DNA of 64,000 nt from Stanieria cyanosphaera PCC 7437 (GCF_000317575.1 NC_019748.1:2810501-2874500), one strand, 5' to 3'. Counted from the first letter of the stretch, positions 25,301 to 34,604 are shown. Notes: a model not told the origin generated them from the sequence alone. Made by a program: numbers and translations.

Positions 25301-27025
25301 TTAGTTCAAAGGTACTCTATATTGATTAGATCTAGGTAATTGTTTGGGGTCTTTTCTATATTCAACCCAAAGTTTTGACCACTGTTTACGAATACCGGGA
25401 ACATCTTTTTTGACACCATGTAAATTCCAATCTCTATTAAAATAATCTCGGTTAACTCCTTCTAGCCATTGGTCAACATGATGCTGAATCTGAGATACTT
25501 CATCTATACCTACACGACGTTCACACAAATACTGAAAGAAATCTGCTGCCAAAATAGTTAAAGAGGTTTTGTTGAAAATATTTGATTGTTTGGGATTTCC
25601 CCAATAATGCCAAGCTTCATCATTATCTCGATCTGCAAGTTGGTCACGAATTATTGTCCAAAATGAAATGAATACCTCCCGCCAGCATCCATCAAGAGCG
25701 CGCCAATATTCATAAGCATTATTAAATTCTTGAGCTTGCCACTCTTGAACAAGATTAGATGAATCTAAACAAGTGCGTTTCCATTTATCAGCATAATCAA
25801 CACTTTCATGAAATAACTTTCCACCTTTTAAATCTCGAAATATTTTAACTATTGAGGCTAATACATTCCATTTAAGATTATCTTTTTGATCTGAATTCAA
25901 GCCTCTTTCCACTAACCCATAAAAAGGACTATCTGGATATCTAGCAAGAAATGTAACTGCTCTTGATTCTTCTAATTTAATACCTGCATTTTCAAGGCGA
26001 TCTGATACTCGTTCAAGCTCTTCATTAGAAAGGCTTGTAGATATAATTGTGCCTAGCAATGCTGGTTTAATCGGAGTTGCTTTTTGATTAACGACAACAA
26101 ACTGAAATACTTGTTCTGCTGGATCGTTATTCATTAATAGTGAAACGGGAAGCTTACGCGCAGCTTCTGTTTCTATTTGTTGTTGAACTTCATTTGGATC
26201 GATGTCTTGATTAAACAGTATTTCTTCTATTTTTTCTTTGTATTTATCTTCCTTTTTTACTATTTCTTTGGCGGATTTTACTGCTGCTCTCAATCTATGT
26301 TGTCCATCTACCACAACAATAGGGTGTAAAAATGAAATTAAAGATTTTTTTGAATAATTAAGAAAATTATCATCATCAAAGTTATCTTTTATTTCTTCTA
26401 AAACAGTAACGTAAGCTGCAATTTCTTCCCAAAAATCCAAAATATGAGACTCATCAGTTAAGGAAATTTCCATATTTTCATCTGTATCAGAAATTTCTAC
26501 ATCTTGCTCCTCATTCATTTCATCCTCAAATTCTTCCGAAAAACTGCCAATTTCTGCTCGTTGTTTTAATTGTTGTATAAGATTATCAGAAGGTTTACGT
26601 TGAGCAAGTTCTGGCAATCTGCACTCCAAATCTACTTTTACTTTTTTTAATAGCTCAAGTAAACTTAACTCTTCTAGTTGTTCGGTGGTGATAGTTAAAT
26701 ATCCATGCTGAATAAATGCATCATCATTATCTTGGTTATTGTTGGGTTCAAATTTAATTTTTTCCGAATCTAATTTACGTAGCGCACACAGCAAAGGATT
26801 TTGAATGATATTCTGCTCATTTTGATAAAAGCTACTAATTTCTTTAATTCGTTTTCTATTTTCTTCTCTTTGAAACCCTGTAGTTTCTTGAGTTCCAATT
26901 GTTTTCTTTTGTGGTACCCCTGACCATATATCAATTTCTACGGCTGAAGCAGCGAATAGAACCAACCAATCTCCAGAGTCAGTTTGACGAACTCGAATGG
27001 CTTTGTATCTAAAAATAGGCATCAC
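25301..27025 (-). CDS. dndB: DndB-like DGQHR domain protein
   Basis: 574 residues, well above the roughly 360 usual for DndB. The family signature VVVDGQHRLRAA places DGQHR at residues 240-244. An acidic low-complexity insertion (about 160-200, rich in E, D, N) precedes it, and a long C-terminal part ends KDVPGIRKQWSKLWVEYR. DndB proteins repress and tune the dnd operon and belong to the ParB-like nuclease/DGQHR clan. It is the first gene of the leftward dnd operon. Because of its size it could be a distinct DGQHR protein rather than a true regulator. Confidence 0.8.
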   Translation of the reverse strand: MMPIFRYKAIRVRQTDSGDWLVLFAASAVEIDIWSGVPQKKTIGTQETTGFQREENRKRIKEISSFYQNEQNIIQNPLLCALRKLDSEKIKFEPNNNQDNDDAFIQHGYLTITTEQLEELSLLELLKKVKVDLECRLPELAQRKPSDNLIQQLKQRAEIGSFSEEFEDEMNEEQDVEISDTDENMEISLTDESHILDFWEEIAAYVTVLEEIKDNFDDDNFLNYSKKSLISFLHPIVVVDGQHRLRAAVKSAKEIVKKEDKYKEKIEEILFNQDIDPNEVQQQIETEAARKLPVSLLMNNDPAEQVFQFVVVNQKATPIKPALLGTIISTSLSNEELERVSDRLENAGIKLEESRAVTFLARYPDSPFYGLVERGLNSDQKDNLKWNVLASIVKIFRDLKGGKLFHESVDYADKWKRTCLDSSNLVQEWQAQEFNNAYEYWRALDGCWREVFISFWTIIRDQLADRDNDEAWHYWGNPKQSNIFNKTSLTILAADFFQYLCERRVGIDEVSQIQHHVDQWLEGVNRDYFNRDWNLHGVKKDVPGIRKQWSKLWVEYRKDPKQLPRSNQYRVPLN

Positions 27026-27343
27026 AGTTATTTAAAAATTGTAAGTGATTTTAATATAGTTCCCAACAACTATAGTATTAATCTCAAAAATTGTTTTTTA
27101 TTTGATATTCAGCCTACATTTTTAAGTTAATTAGATTACTAATTTACTATTACTCTTATTGCTAATTTTTGATGTCTAAACTGATGCTAAAATTAACATC
27201 ATATTAATCAGTCAGAGATAGATGCGATCGCACTTAACTAACAACTCTCTCTGCGCGAGATTAAAAAAGCGATCTCCAATTCTGTCTTTAAGATATTTAA
27301 ATTGTTTTACGCTCAAAGTAAACCTTTGTGAGCAAAATCGATT
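27026..27343. other. Promoter region of dndB-like gene and the VapBC-like pair
   Basis: 318 AT-rich bases between divergent genes. A 29-codon open stretch (27242-27331, QLSLREIKKAISN..) is preceded directly by a stop and has no start codon, so it is not called. One HIP1 site occurs at about 27222. I see no palindromic operator. Confidence 0.4.
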
Positions 27344-27556
27344 ATGAAACCAATCAAAAAACAGATCGTTACCGACGAATCCATGAATCCTGTTGCCGTA
27401 CTAATTGATTATCAAGATTGGCAAGAGATTGAAAAAATTTTAGAAACATATCAACAACAAGATACAACACCATCTCTCGCATCTTATGCAGGAACGATAA
27501 ATTTAACCATAGCTCCTTTGGCATATCAACAAGAAATTAGAAATGAATGGTTGTGA
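27344..27556 (+). CDS. Antitoxin-like protein of a VapBC-type pair
   Basis: 70 residues. The Phd/YefM-like N-terminus (KKQIVTDESMNPVAVLIDYQDWQEIEKIL) is followed by a toxin-wrapping tail ending in EIRNEWL. It overlaps the PIN gene by 10 bases. Such antitoxins bind both toxin and promoter DNA. The assignment rests on the DYQDWQEIEKIL motif, size and position. Confidence 0.75.
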   Translation: MKPIKKQIVTDESMNPVAVLIDYQDWQEIEKILETYQQQDTTPSLASYAGTINLTIAPLAYQQEIRNEWL

Positions 27557-27921
27557 ATCAATCACGAATTTTGCTTGATACCAATATTGCTCTTTATTAT
27601 CTTGGTGGAAGATTGACAACTCCTCTTCCTAAAGGACAATATTACATTTCAATCATCACAGAAATGGAACTTCTTTCCTATCCAAGTCTTAGTCCAACTG
27701 AGGAACAGCAAATTCAAAACTTTTTGTCTCAACTGCTAATTGTTAACATTAACAATTCCATCAAAAAAATGGCAATTTCTCTACGCAAACAATATCGACT
27801 TAAACTTCCTGATGCGATTATTGCAGCAACAGCCCAATCGCTTCAAGCAATCTTACTCACTAATGATAATAGGATATGTAATATAGGCTCTTTAATAACT
27901 CAATCTATGCCTATTACTTAG
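27547..27921 (+). CDS. PIN domain ribonuclease toxin (VapC-like)
   Basis: 124 residues with the four PIN acidic positions: D in LLDTNIALYYL, E in ITEMELLSYP, D in LPDAIIAAT, and D in LLTNDNRI. VapC toxins cleave tRNA or rRNA. The start may be the ATG at 27547 or the GTG at 27553; either overlaps the antitoxin gene. The pair lies just upstream of the dnd operon on the opposite strand. Confidence 0.88.
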   Translation: MVVNQSRILLDTNIALYYLGGRLTTPLPKGQYYISIITEMELLSYPSLSPTEEQQIQNFLSQLLIVNINNSIKKMAISLRKQYRLKLPDAIIAATAQSLQAILLTNDNRICNIGSLITQSMPIT

Positions 27922-27929
27922 AATTAAAT

Positions 27930-27984
27930 TACGAGTATTGTCGATAACAAGACTCCTTTGTCTACGAGGTAAATTTAGTTATGC
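27930..27984 (+). repeat. 55-bp dispersed repeat, copy A
   Basis: It encodes RVLSITRLLCLRGKFSYAIA and resembles 29559-29613 (RVLSQTILIRLRGRLSNATI). It lies directly downstream of the VapC-like stop. No start codon, so probably a coding relic or small repeat. Confidence 0.5.
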
Positions 27985-28166
27985 GATCGCGCTCGATAAT
28001 GATCTTGAATATTTAGCTTTTGTAAACTCAAGTTATTTAAAAAGTAATTGATTATCTTATTTAATTTTTCCCCAATCATTAATAAAAATACAACCAAAAA
28101 TTGAGAAGCGCGATCTTAGCGCAATTAGCGATCGCGTTTTCCTTTAAATAAATTTTTAGTTACTAA

Positions 28167-28571
28167 TCATACTAAAAACAAAGCAGGGTCAACATTAAAC
28201 CTTGCACCTAATCTAACGGCATGATTTTTACTAATTTGACGCTTCCCATTAAAAACTTCTGAGGCAATTCCTTTAGAACCAAAAATGTCTAATAAATCGG
28301 ATTGACGCAAGTTATTAGCTTCCATCAAAAAATGTAATCTAGACAAAGGTGTTGAATTATTTTCAAAAGTGTATTGCTTAGTTTCAAAGTCTTCAATTAA
28401 TGTTACCAATAAATCTAAAAGCTGTTCTTCTTCAGGAGTCAAGTCAGATTGGTTAGACAAAGTTTCAGCAATACTTAAAGCTCGTTCATTTTCAGCTTCA
28501 TTAGTAATTACTTTGGGCAAATATTTGGACAATAGTTTACCGTAACTTTCAGGATTGATAGTGAGAGTCAT
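28167..28571 (-). CDS. higA: HigA-type antitoxin with HTH domain
   Basis: From the ATG at 28571, 134 residues. The N-terminal MTLTINPESYGKLLSKYLPKVI is typical of HigA-like antitoxins paired with HigB. The C-terminal XRE-type helix-turn-helix (ANNLRQSDLLDIFGSKGIASEVFNGKR) ends with a short GARFNVDPALFLV tail. It binds its own promoter and neutralises HigB. An upstream in-frame ATG (28601) would add ten residues unlike the family. The toxin gene precedes and overlaps it, which is the usual hig order. Confidence 0.88.
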   Translation of the reverse strand: MTLTINPESYGKLLSKYLPKVITNEAENERALSIAETLSNQSDLTPEEEQLLDLLVTLIEDFETKQYTFENNSTPLSRLHFLMEANNLRQSDLLDIFGSKGIASEVFNGKRQISKNHAVRLGARFNVDPALFLV

Positions 28572-28854
28572 TTTTCCACTTATCCTTGCTATATTCTGCA
28601 TGAGTCAAAAAATATTTAAAAAATACTAATTGTTTTTGATAGTTAATATCTAATATCAAACGATACTTATTTCCTTTAATATTAATTACGGTAAAATTAC
28701 CTACTGCTTCGGCTGAGAAAAAAGTTTTTTGAACATCAATCAAATTTTGCCAATCAACTATTTTAAGAGTCCGATAAAAATCCTCAATCTGATTACTAAC
28801 ATCTGGATAGTTAGATGCTGCTTCTCGCAGTTTTGCGATTGCAATTAATCTCAT
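28549..28854 (-). CDS. higB: HigB-type toxin (mRNA interferase)
   Basis: 101 residues of the HigB/RelE superfamily. The C-terminal motif NKYRLILDINYQKQLVFFKYFLTHAEYSKDKW carries the conserved Arg, Phe and His/Tyr catalytic-type residues; the N-terminus is LIAIAKLREAASNYPD. These toxins cleave mRNA on the ribosome. It overlaps higA by 23 bases (to ATG 28571). The promoter lies at 28855-28900. Confidence 0.9.
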   Translation of the reverse strand: MRLIAIAKLREAASNYPDVSNQIEDFYRTLKIVDWQNLIDVQKTFFSAEAVGNFTVINIKGNKYRLILDINYQKQLVFFKYFLTHAEYSKDKWKNDSHYQS

Positions 28855-28983
28855 AAAAATAAAAAGGGATACAAAATGTTCTCATGACCTTATTTTTAGT
28901 TCTCATATTGAGATCAATTATAATTCATCTAATCGCTAATGACTCAAACTAAATTTTTTTGTTGTTTTCTATCGAATAAATTT

Positions 28984-29042
28984 GCGGTCGCCTTCGGCGC
29001 AGCGAAGCTGTCCGCTCCGCGCCTTGGCTGCGCTAAGATCGC
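28984..29042. repeat. GC-rich palindromic dispersed repeat
   Basis: An island of GC-rich sequence (GCGGTCGCCTTCGGCG...) in an AT-rich gap, with arms GCGCAGC (28997-29003) and GCTGCGC (29027-29033). A related core (CGCGCCTTCGGCGGGG) occurs at about 46104-46119. It resembles small dispersed repeats common in cyanobacterial genomes. Confidence 0.65.
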
Positions 29043-29082
29043 ACTAGATTTAAAATAGAAAGTATAAGTTATAGTTCAAAAA

Positions 29083-29508
29083 ATGTACTCACAAGACTTT
29101 GTAGCTTGGACAGAGAAACAAGCAGAACTATTGCATTCTCGACAATTCAATGAGTTAGATCTTGAAAATTTAGCAGAGGATATCTATAGTTTGGGTAATG
29201 AGCAAAAGCATAAGGTTGATAGTTATTTACGGCAACTACTCAAACATCTATTGCTCTATCACTATTGGAACTCTGAACGAGAATACTGCGCCAATGGATC
29301 GATTGATGAAATTGGTAACTTTCGCTTTGAACTAGAGCAATTATTAGAATCAAAAACTCTATACAATCATTTAGTAGCTAGATTCGATTATATTTACGGC
29401 AAGGCAAGAAAACAAGCGATTACTAAATCTCAAATTAAAGATATTCCTGAAGTTTGTCCCTACACTGTAGAAGAAGTTTTAAATGAAGATTTTTTACCAC
29501 CTTGTTAA
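29083..29508 (+). CDS. DUF29 family protein
   Basis: 141 residues. DUF29 signature: YSQDFVAWTEKQAELLHSRQF, LDLENLAEDIYSLGNEQKHKV, LRQLLKHLLLYHYW, and the ending VCPYTVEEVLNEDFLPP. A helical protein family expanded in cyanobacteria, of unknown function, sometimes near toxin-antitoxin and mobile genes as here. A second member is at 30797-31222. Confidence 0.93.
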   Translation: MYSQDFVAWTEKQAELLHSRQFNELDLENLAEDIYSLGNEQKHKVDSYLRQLLKHLLLYHYWNSEREYCANGSIDEIGNFRFELEQLLESKTLYNHLVARFDYIYGKARKQAITKSQIKDIPEVCPYTVEEVLNEDFLPPC

Positions 29509-29558
29509 TTATTAAGCAGTGGACTAAGCAATGATTCCATAGCTATGGCAGATCAAAT

Positions 29559-29613
29559 CAGAGTATTGTCCCAAACAATACTAATTCGTTTACGAGGTAG
29601 ATTGAGTAATGCC
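29559..29613 (+). repeat. 55-bp dispersed repeat, copy B
   Basis: It encodes RVLSQTILIRLRGRLSNATI, parallel to copy A at 27930-27984 with the shared frame RVLSxTxLxxLRGxxSxA. It follows the DUF29 stop by about 50 bases. Confidence 0.5.
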
Positions 29614-29946
29614 ACCATAACTCCATTAAATTAGGCATTACTAATTACTTTAAATTTACTCTAATCTTATTAAATCTATATGCGATCGCGCTTTTTAATC
29701 ACTTCGATTTAAATCAAAATTTTTTTATATATACTCAAGTAATTATTTAAATAATTCAATCTTTGATTAATCTTAATTTTCTAAGTAAGATTGATTATTT
29801 TTTGGTGATGTAAATTGTATTGGGTTAGAAAAATTTATCTACTCTTAATTTTTATTGAATTGATTTTTACAATTGCTTTACACGTAACATCTAAGGAAAA
29901 GTTATTTTAAGATTAAAGTCTGTTTAACAAATCAAATATTTTACTT
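29614..29946. other. AT-rich gap between DUF29 and membrane protein genes
   Basis: Apart from repeat copy B just upstream and one HIP1-like site (gcgatcgcgc at about 29682), I see only AT-rich sequence and the promoter side of the next gene. Confidence 0.4.
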
Positions 29947-30747
29947 ATGTATAATTCTTACTTTTCCATAATCAAAAATTTTATTAATTCTCCAACAGCT
30001 ACAAAGATTCAATCAGAATCTTTATCTATTAATTCATCCTGTCAAACTAACTCATTTGAAATTTATATTTCTACCCAAATAATTACTCGATTTCTAAGCT
30101 TGACAGCATTATGTTTAATTTTTGCTAGTATGGTTGGGCAATTATACCAATACTTAATTAGTCAAGATACTTATCGACGTATCATCGCCTTATTTTATGT
30201 AGATAATGAAAAAAACTTTCCTACAGCTTACTCTTTTTGTTTGTTATTATTCTGCTCTTTTTTATTAGCAATAATTACTTTTATTCAAGCCAAAAACCGC
30301 ACTCGTTATACCCTTCATTGGAGAGGTTTATCCGCAATCTTCTTATTTTTAGCACTCGATGAATTGTGTGAATTTCATGAATTATTAACTAATACTACCC
30401 GTAATACTTTTAATACTAGTGGTTTTCTTTACTTTGCTTGGGTAATACCAGCTATTGGTTTATTATCTTTATTTATACTAGCTTACTTAAAATTTATCTT
30501 TGCTCTTCCTAGCCAAAGTAGATTAGGATTTCTTTGCAGTGGCACTGTTTTTGTAGCTGGTGCAATTGGAATGGAAATTATTGGTGGATGGTTAGTTGAT
30601 TTCTATAATTTTAAAAACTTAACTTATATGTTTATTGCGACTGCTGAAGAAACGTTAGAGATGTTTGGAATTATTATTTTTATTAATACTTTATTAAATT
30701 ACTTGGGAAATTTCACTCAATCGTGGAAAATATCATTAAAAAATTAA
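29947..30747 (+). CDS. Multi-spanning membrane protein, function unknown
   Basis: 266 residues with about six membrane helices (about 47-70, 92-112, 127-142, 158-182, 194-216 and 232-252). A conserved-looking acidic motif, ALDELCEFHELL, is in the third helix region. The family is not recognised. The DELCEFHE cluster of acids and His could bind metal, but this is only a guess. It lies between two DUF29 genes. Confidence 0.6.
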   Translation: MYNSYFSIIKNFINSPTATKIQSESLSINSSCQTNSFEIYISTQIITRFLSLTALCLIFASMVGQLYQYLISQDTYRRIIALFYVDNEKNFPTAYSFCLLLFCSFLLAIITFIQAKNRTRYTLHWRGLSAIFLFLALDELCEFHELLTNTTRNTFNTSGFLYFAWVIPAIGLLSLFILAYLKFIFALPSQSRLGFLCSGTVFVAGAIGMEIIGGWLVDFYNFKNLTYMFIATAEETLEMFGIIIFINTLLNYLGNFTQSWKISLKN

Positions 30748-30796
30748 AAATCAATTAATCCTTAAAAAGCGATCGCTTTTTATTTTATACTTTAGA

Positions 30797-31222
30797 TTAA
30801 TTAGGCATAAAATCATTATCTATTAACTCTTCCCAAGTATAAGGACAAACAGAAGGAAAAACTTCAATTGCCAACCCAGTTTCTTGTGCTGCTTTCAAAA
30901 CTGCTTTATTGTAACCAGATGAAATTGCTTCTTTTAGATAAGATTTAAGGCTAGGATTATCTAAGAGCAATTTTTCCACATCAAGTCGTTGAATTTTAAT
31001 AGTTAACTCCCAACTACGCGAGCGTTTATTAGGCTGATATTGCCATTTTAATAAGTGCATTACTAAAATAATTAAACGATTAATTAGCTCTCTTTTTTCC
31101 TGCCTCCCCAAACTTTCAATCTCCTCAATCAGATTATCCCAATCTAGATTAATTAAATCTCGTTCTCTTAAAGCCTTAGCTGTGGCAATTGTCCAGGCAT
31201 AAAAATCTTGCTCGTAAAGCAT
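30797..31222 (-). CDS. DUF29 family protein (second copy)
   Basis: 141 residues, same family and length as the gene at 29083: YEQDFYAWTIATAKALRERDL, DWDNLIEEIESLGRQEKREL, LIILVMHLLKWQYQPNKRSRSW, and VCPYTWEELIDNDFMPN. The two copies are diverged, so they are old paralogues and not a recent duplication. The gene follows the alpha/beta hydrolase gene by 22 bases. Confidence 0.93.
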   Translation of the reverse strand: MLYEQDFYAWTIATAKALRERDLINLDWDNLIEEIESLGRQEKRELINRLIILVMHLLKWQYQPNKRSRSWELTIKIQRLDVEKLLLDNPSLKSYLKEAISSGYNKAVLKAAQETGLAIEVFPSVCPYTWEELIDNDFMPN

Positions 31223-31244
31223 TTTTCCTCATTGTGAGAGCTAA

Positions 31245-32090
31245 TCAAACTACACTTTCAACTCTTAAAAACTCATTGACTACTTGCAAATAACTCTCCC
31301 GATCCTCCAACATGGGAAAATGCGCCGTATTAGCAATCTCTACATATTCAATCTTGTCATTCAAAGCTGCTGCTTGCCTTCCCATTAACGCAGGAATAAT
31401 AATATCTTTCTCACCAGAAATCATCAACGTCGGCACTGAAATCTTGGCAAACTCTTGAGGCATTATTTCTACAGCCTTTTTACTAACACAAGTAAAAATA
31501 GTATTCAACGCTGCTTGATAATCTGCCATTAAATAATCTTCTAAAAAAGCACGCCGTTCTTCAGGTGCGATCGCACGAGCTAAAAACCTTGCCATAAACA
31601 TTCTGTCGGCAAAGGGAATATTTAAGAACCATTTGTAGCGAAACTTAACTACATAACCACCAAACTTATAAAAAGCAGCAAATGCTTTCTCATCGTATTC
31701 AAAAATCCCATTACAAGTCAAAATAGCTTGTTTAACTTTCTCACTGTAGCGATTAATAAATAAAGTTGCGACAGAAGCACCCATTGAATGAGCATGAACA
31801 TATACCTCATCCAAACCTAAAGTCGCTAATAAAATAGCTAAATCTTCCCCATATTCCTCTAACTCATAACTCAAATCTAAAGCAAGAGAGGGCAAAAGGG
31901 AACGTCCAAAACCACGCAAATCGTAAAGCAAACAATCAAATCGATCTGATAAGGCGGTAGCAATATCCCGCCAATATCTTGCCGATCCTCCCCAACCATG
32001 AATAAACACCATGACTGGTTTGTTACCCAAGTTTCCTTGATGAATCCATTCGTAATAATGATCTACACCACGAATATCAATCAGAGGCAT
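31245..32090 (-). CDS. Alpha/beta hydrolase
   Basis: 281 residues. Alpha/beta-hydrolase fold with oxyanion-hole motif HGWGGSARYW, nucleophile elbow AHSMGAS (Ser), acid in SGEKDIIIP, and catalytic His in ANTAHFPMLE. The closest styles are esterases, haloperoxidase-like or 2-hydroxymuconic hydrolases; the substrate is not predictable. No signal peptide, so cytoplasmic. The gap between it and clpX holds heptad repeats. Confidence 0.93.
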   Translation of the reverse strand: MPLIDIRGVDHYYEWIHQGNLGNKPVMVFIHGWGGSARYWRDIATALSDRFDCLLYDLRGFGRSLLPSLALDLSYELEEYGEDLAILLATLGLDEVYVHAHSMGASVATLFINRYSEKVKQAILTCNGIFEYDEKAFAAFYKFGGYVVKFRYKWFLNIPFADRMFMARFLARAIAPEERRAFLEDYLMADYQAALNTIFTCVSKKAVEIMPQEFAKISVPTLMISGEKDIIIPALMGRQAAALNDKIEYVEIANTAHFPMLEDRESYLQVVNEFLRVESVV

Positions 32091-32174
32091 TGCAGTTATT
32101 AGCTATCGACTACTAATTAGTCAGTGTAATACCTACTTAACAGTAATTTCCATCTAGTTAACAATTAGTTGATA

Positions 32175-32188
32175 ACTGATCACTGATA
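32175..32188 (+). repeat. Heptad repeat pair ACTGATC/ACTGATA
   Basis: Two in-phase heptads (32175-32181, 32182-32188), preceded by a decayed TTGATAA. Part of the ACTGRTN family also seen at 32293-32327. Confidence 0.6.
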
Positions 32189-32292
32189 AGTAGGTGGGCA
32201 AAATTAATGGAACAGGTGAAAGAGGCAATAGGGAATAGGGAATAGAGAACAATAAAATACAGAATATACAAATAATTCTGCCTAGGTACTTA

Positions 32293-32327
32293 ACTGGTAA
32301 CTGGTCACTGATAACTGGTCACTGATT
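32293..32327 (+). repeat. Five-unit heptad array ending in the clpX stop codon
   Basis: ACTGGTA, ACTGGTC, ACTGATA, ACTGGTC, ACTGATT in perfect 7-base phase. The last unit overlaps the clpX stop (32326-32328). Confidence 0.8.
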
Positions 32328-33660
32328 ACGCTGATTCTGGTTTTCTAAAAGAAGTGGGATGAACCAATAACTCAGCAGTAGAGCGTTTTTCTACCATTTC
32401 CCTGGTTACGACGCAGCGACGTACATCCTTACGGGAAGGCAACTCGTACATAATATCCAGCATCAATTCTTCGACAATACCACGTAAAGCCCTTGCACCT
32501 GTTTTTCTGCGATAAGCTTCTTGTGCGATCGCTTTAATTGCTTCCTCTTCAAAATCTAATTGAATACTGTCCATCCGCAATAGCTTTTGATATTGCTTGA
32601 TCAAAGCGTTGCGTGGTTGGGTAAGAATTTCTACTAATGCTTCTTCATCTAAAGGCTCTAAAGCTGCGTTGACAGGAATACGTCCGACAAATTCTGGAAT
32701 CATCCCAAACTTAACCAGATCGTCTGGTTGAAGTTGCTGTAAGATATCAGTTGCCAGCTTTTCTTTAGAAGGAGTTTCCCCATTTTGGATAAAGCCCATC
32801 GCTTTTTTACCCAGACGGCGTTCTACTACCTTATCTAAACCAACAAAAGCCCCACCACAAATAAACAATATATTACTAGTATCGATCTGAATACAATCTT
32901 GGTAAGGATGCTTTCTTCCTCCTTGAGGCGGTACATTAGCTACTGTTCCCTCCAACATTTTTAACAAGGCTTGTTGTACACCTTCTCCTGAAACATCACG
33001 AGTAATAGAAGGATTTTCGCTCTTGCGGGCTATTTTATCAATCTCATCAATATAAATAATCCCTCGCTGTGCCTCTTCTACATCCAAATCTGCTACTTGC
33101 AACAAACGTAATAAAATATTCTCAACATCTTCCCCAACATAGCCAGCTTCGGTAAGAGTTGTAGCATCAGCTACTGCAAAAGGTACTTCGAGAATTTTAG
33201 CTAAAGTTTGAGCGAGTAAAGTTTTACCACAACCAGTGGGGCCCATTAACAGGACATTCGATTTTTGTAGCTCGACTGAATCTTCACCGCGTTCTTTGTC
33301 GGTTCCGGCTAAACTCAACCGTTTGTAATGATTGTAAACTGCTACGGAGAGAACTTTTTTAGCTTCTTCCTGTCCGATGACGTGTTCGTCTAAATACCGT
33401 TTGATTTCTCTTGGTTTAGGAATATCTCTAAAAGCAATTCCACCCACGCGCTCGCGTTTTTTGGGGGTTTTGGTATCTGGACGAGGCGCAGCCGGAGACA
33501 TCGGCATTCCTTCTTCAATTAACTCCTCATCCAAAATTTCGTTACATAATTCAACACATTCATCACAAATGTAAACCCCAGGACCCGCAATTAATTTACG
33601 GACTTGCTCCTGAGATTTGCCACAAAACGAACATTTAAGATGAGAGTCGTATTTAGACAT
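32326..33660 (-). CDS. clpX: ATP-dependent Clp protease ATPase subunit ClpX
   Basis: 444 residues. AAA+ unfoldase that feeds substrates to ClpP. The N-terminal zinc domain has [11 protein letters not shown] and CDECVELC. Walker A is GPTGCGKT, Walker [11 protein letters not shown], the pore loop GYVGEDVE, and the C-terminal sensor-2 [13 protein letters not shown]. The proline-rich linker after the zinc domain is slightly longer than in enterobacteria. It lies 17 bases downstream of clpP, and the order tig, clpP2, clpX reads leftwards. Confidence 0.98.
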   Translation of the reverse strand: MSKYDSHLKCSFCGKSQEQVRKLIAGPGVYICDECVELCNEILDEELIEEGMPMSPAAPRPDTKTPKKRERVGGIAFRDIPKPREIKRYLDEHVIGQEEAKKVLSVAVYNHYKRLSLAGTDKERGEDSVELQKSNVLLMGPTGCGKTLLAQTLAKILEVPFAVADATTLTEAGYVGEDVENILLRLLQVADLDVEEAQRGIIYIDEIDKIARKSENPSITRDVSGEGVQQALLKMLEGTVANVPPQGGRKHPYQDCIQIDTSNILFICGGAFVGLDKVVERRLGKKAMGFIQNGETPSKEKLATDILQQLQPDDLVKFGMIPEFVGRIPVNAALEPLDEEALVEILTQPRNALIKQYQKLLRMDSIQLDFEEEAIKAIAQEAYRRKTGARALRGIVEELMLDIMYELPSRKDVRRCVVTREMVEKRSTAELLVHPTSFRKPESA

Positions 33661-33677
33661 ATGCGCCTCTTGCTAAG

Positions 33678-34361
33678 TTAGAGAGATGTTACTGGAACTT
33701 TGGGATCTGCTAGTTGTTGTCTAATGATTACTTGATCGATTAAACCGTATTCTTGAGCTTCTTGGGCTGACATATAAAAGTCTCGCTCTGTATCAGCAGC
33801 TACTTTTTCAAAAGGTTGACCAGTATGTTCGGCAATCAAGTCATTAAGTCTCTTTTTAATGTAGAGAATTTCTCTTGCCTGAATTTCAATGTCTACTGCT
33901 TGACCTTGTGCGCCTCCTAGAGGCTGATGGATCATAATCCGCGAACTTGGCAGTGCCATTCTTTTGCCTTTTGTTCCACCAGAGAGTAGAAATGCCCCCA
34001 TTGAAGCAGCTATACCATAACAAATAGTCACAATATCTGGTTGGATTTGCTGCATGGTATCATAAATCGCCATACCAGAGTATACTGATCCACCTGGAGA
34101 ATTGATATACAATTGAATATCTTTTTCTGGGTCTTCTGCTTCTAAATACAATAACTGGGCTACTATCGAATCAGCAACTTTATCGTCAATTGGTGTCCCA
34201 AGGAAAACAATTCGCTCTCGCAATAGTCTGGAATAAATATCAAAAGCTCTTTCACCGATGCCAGATTGTTCAATTACCATCGGGACAACGTTACTCACGG
34301 AATAAGCTTCTTGGTCACGTTGGCTAGTTAAGTAGTTATAAGGCGATCGCGATTCCCACAT
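33678..34361 (-). CDS. clpP2: ATP-dependent Clp protease proteolytic subunit ClpP2
   Basis: 227 residues. Serine protease subunit with catalytic S120 (IAASMGAF) and H145 ([14 protein letters not shown]) and a later Asp. The N-terminal extension containing [11 protein letters not shown] is normal for the cyanobacterial ClpP2 paralogue that pairs with ClpX, so the first ATG is kept. It follows trigger factor by 243 bases, with a likely terminator between them. Confidence 0.95.
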   Translation of the reverse strand: MWESRSPYNYLTSQRDQEAYSVSNVVPMVIEQSGIGERAFDIYSRLLRERIVFLGTPIDDKVADSIVAQLLYLEAEDPEKDIQLYINSPGGSVYSGMAIYDTMQQIQPDIVTICYGIAASMGAFLLSGGTKGKRMALPSSRIMIHQPLGGAQGQAVDIEIQAREILYIKKRLNDLIAEHTGQPFEKVAADTERDFYMSAQEAQEYGLIDQVIIRQQLADPKVPVTSL

Positions 34362-34564
34362 ATATTTATTTTCGTTAACTGTTTTGGTCTAATATAATTA
34401 ATTATTGGGTAATTTTTGCGTAAATTTTTTGATTTTAAGTCTATCCTTCTGTTGAATATTATGCCTTATCTACTTTAATTCGTGCAGACAGTAGGGGGGG
34501 GATATCTCTACTTTTGAATTTTAGTTTTAATTAAGTAAAGCAATCAATTAGCCCAGTTGATTAG

Positions 34565-34592
34565 ATAAAAAAGAAGAAGTGAAATTACTTCT
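34565..34592 (-). terminator. Likely intrinsic terminator of tig
   Basis: On the minus strand, AGAAGT and ACTTCT arms around a short AATTTC loop, followed by a pyrimidine run (TCTTTTTTA). It sits about 15 bases after the tig stop. Confidence 0.6.
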
Positions 34593-34604
34593 CCTTTAAT
34601 TAAC

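Noticed and set aside
27242-27331. 29-codon frame QLSLREIKKAISN.. upstream of the VapBC-like pair
   Set aside because: A stop directly precedes it and there is no start codon or ribosome binding site. It may be a relic, but cannot be supported as a gene.
34494-34501. Run of eight G residues between clpP2 and tig
   Set aside because: It is striking in an AT-rich gap, but a homopolymer alone supports no function.
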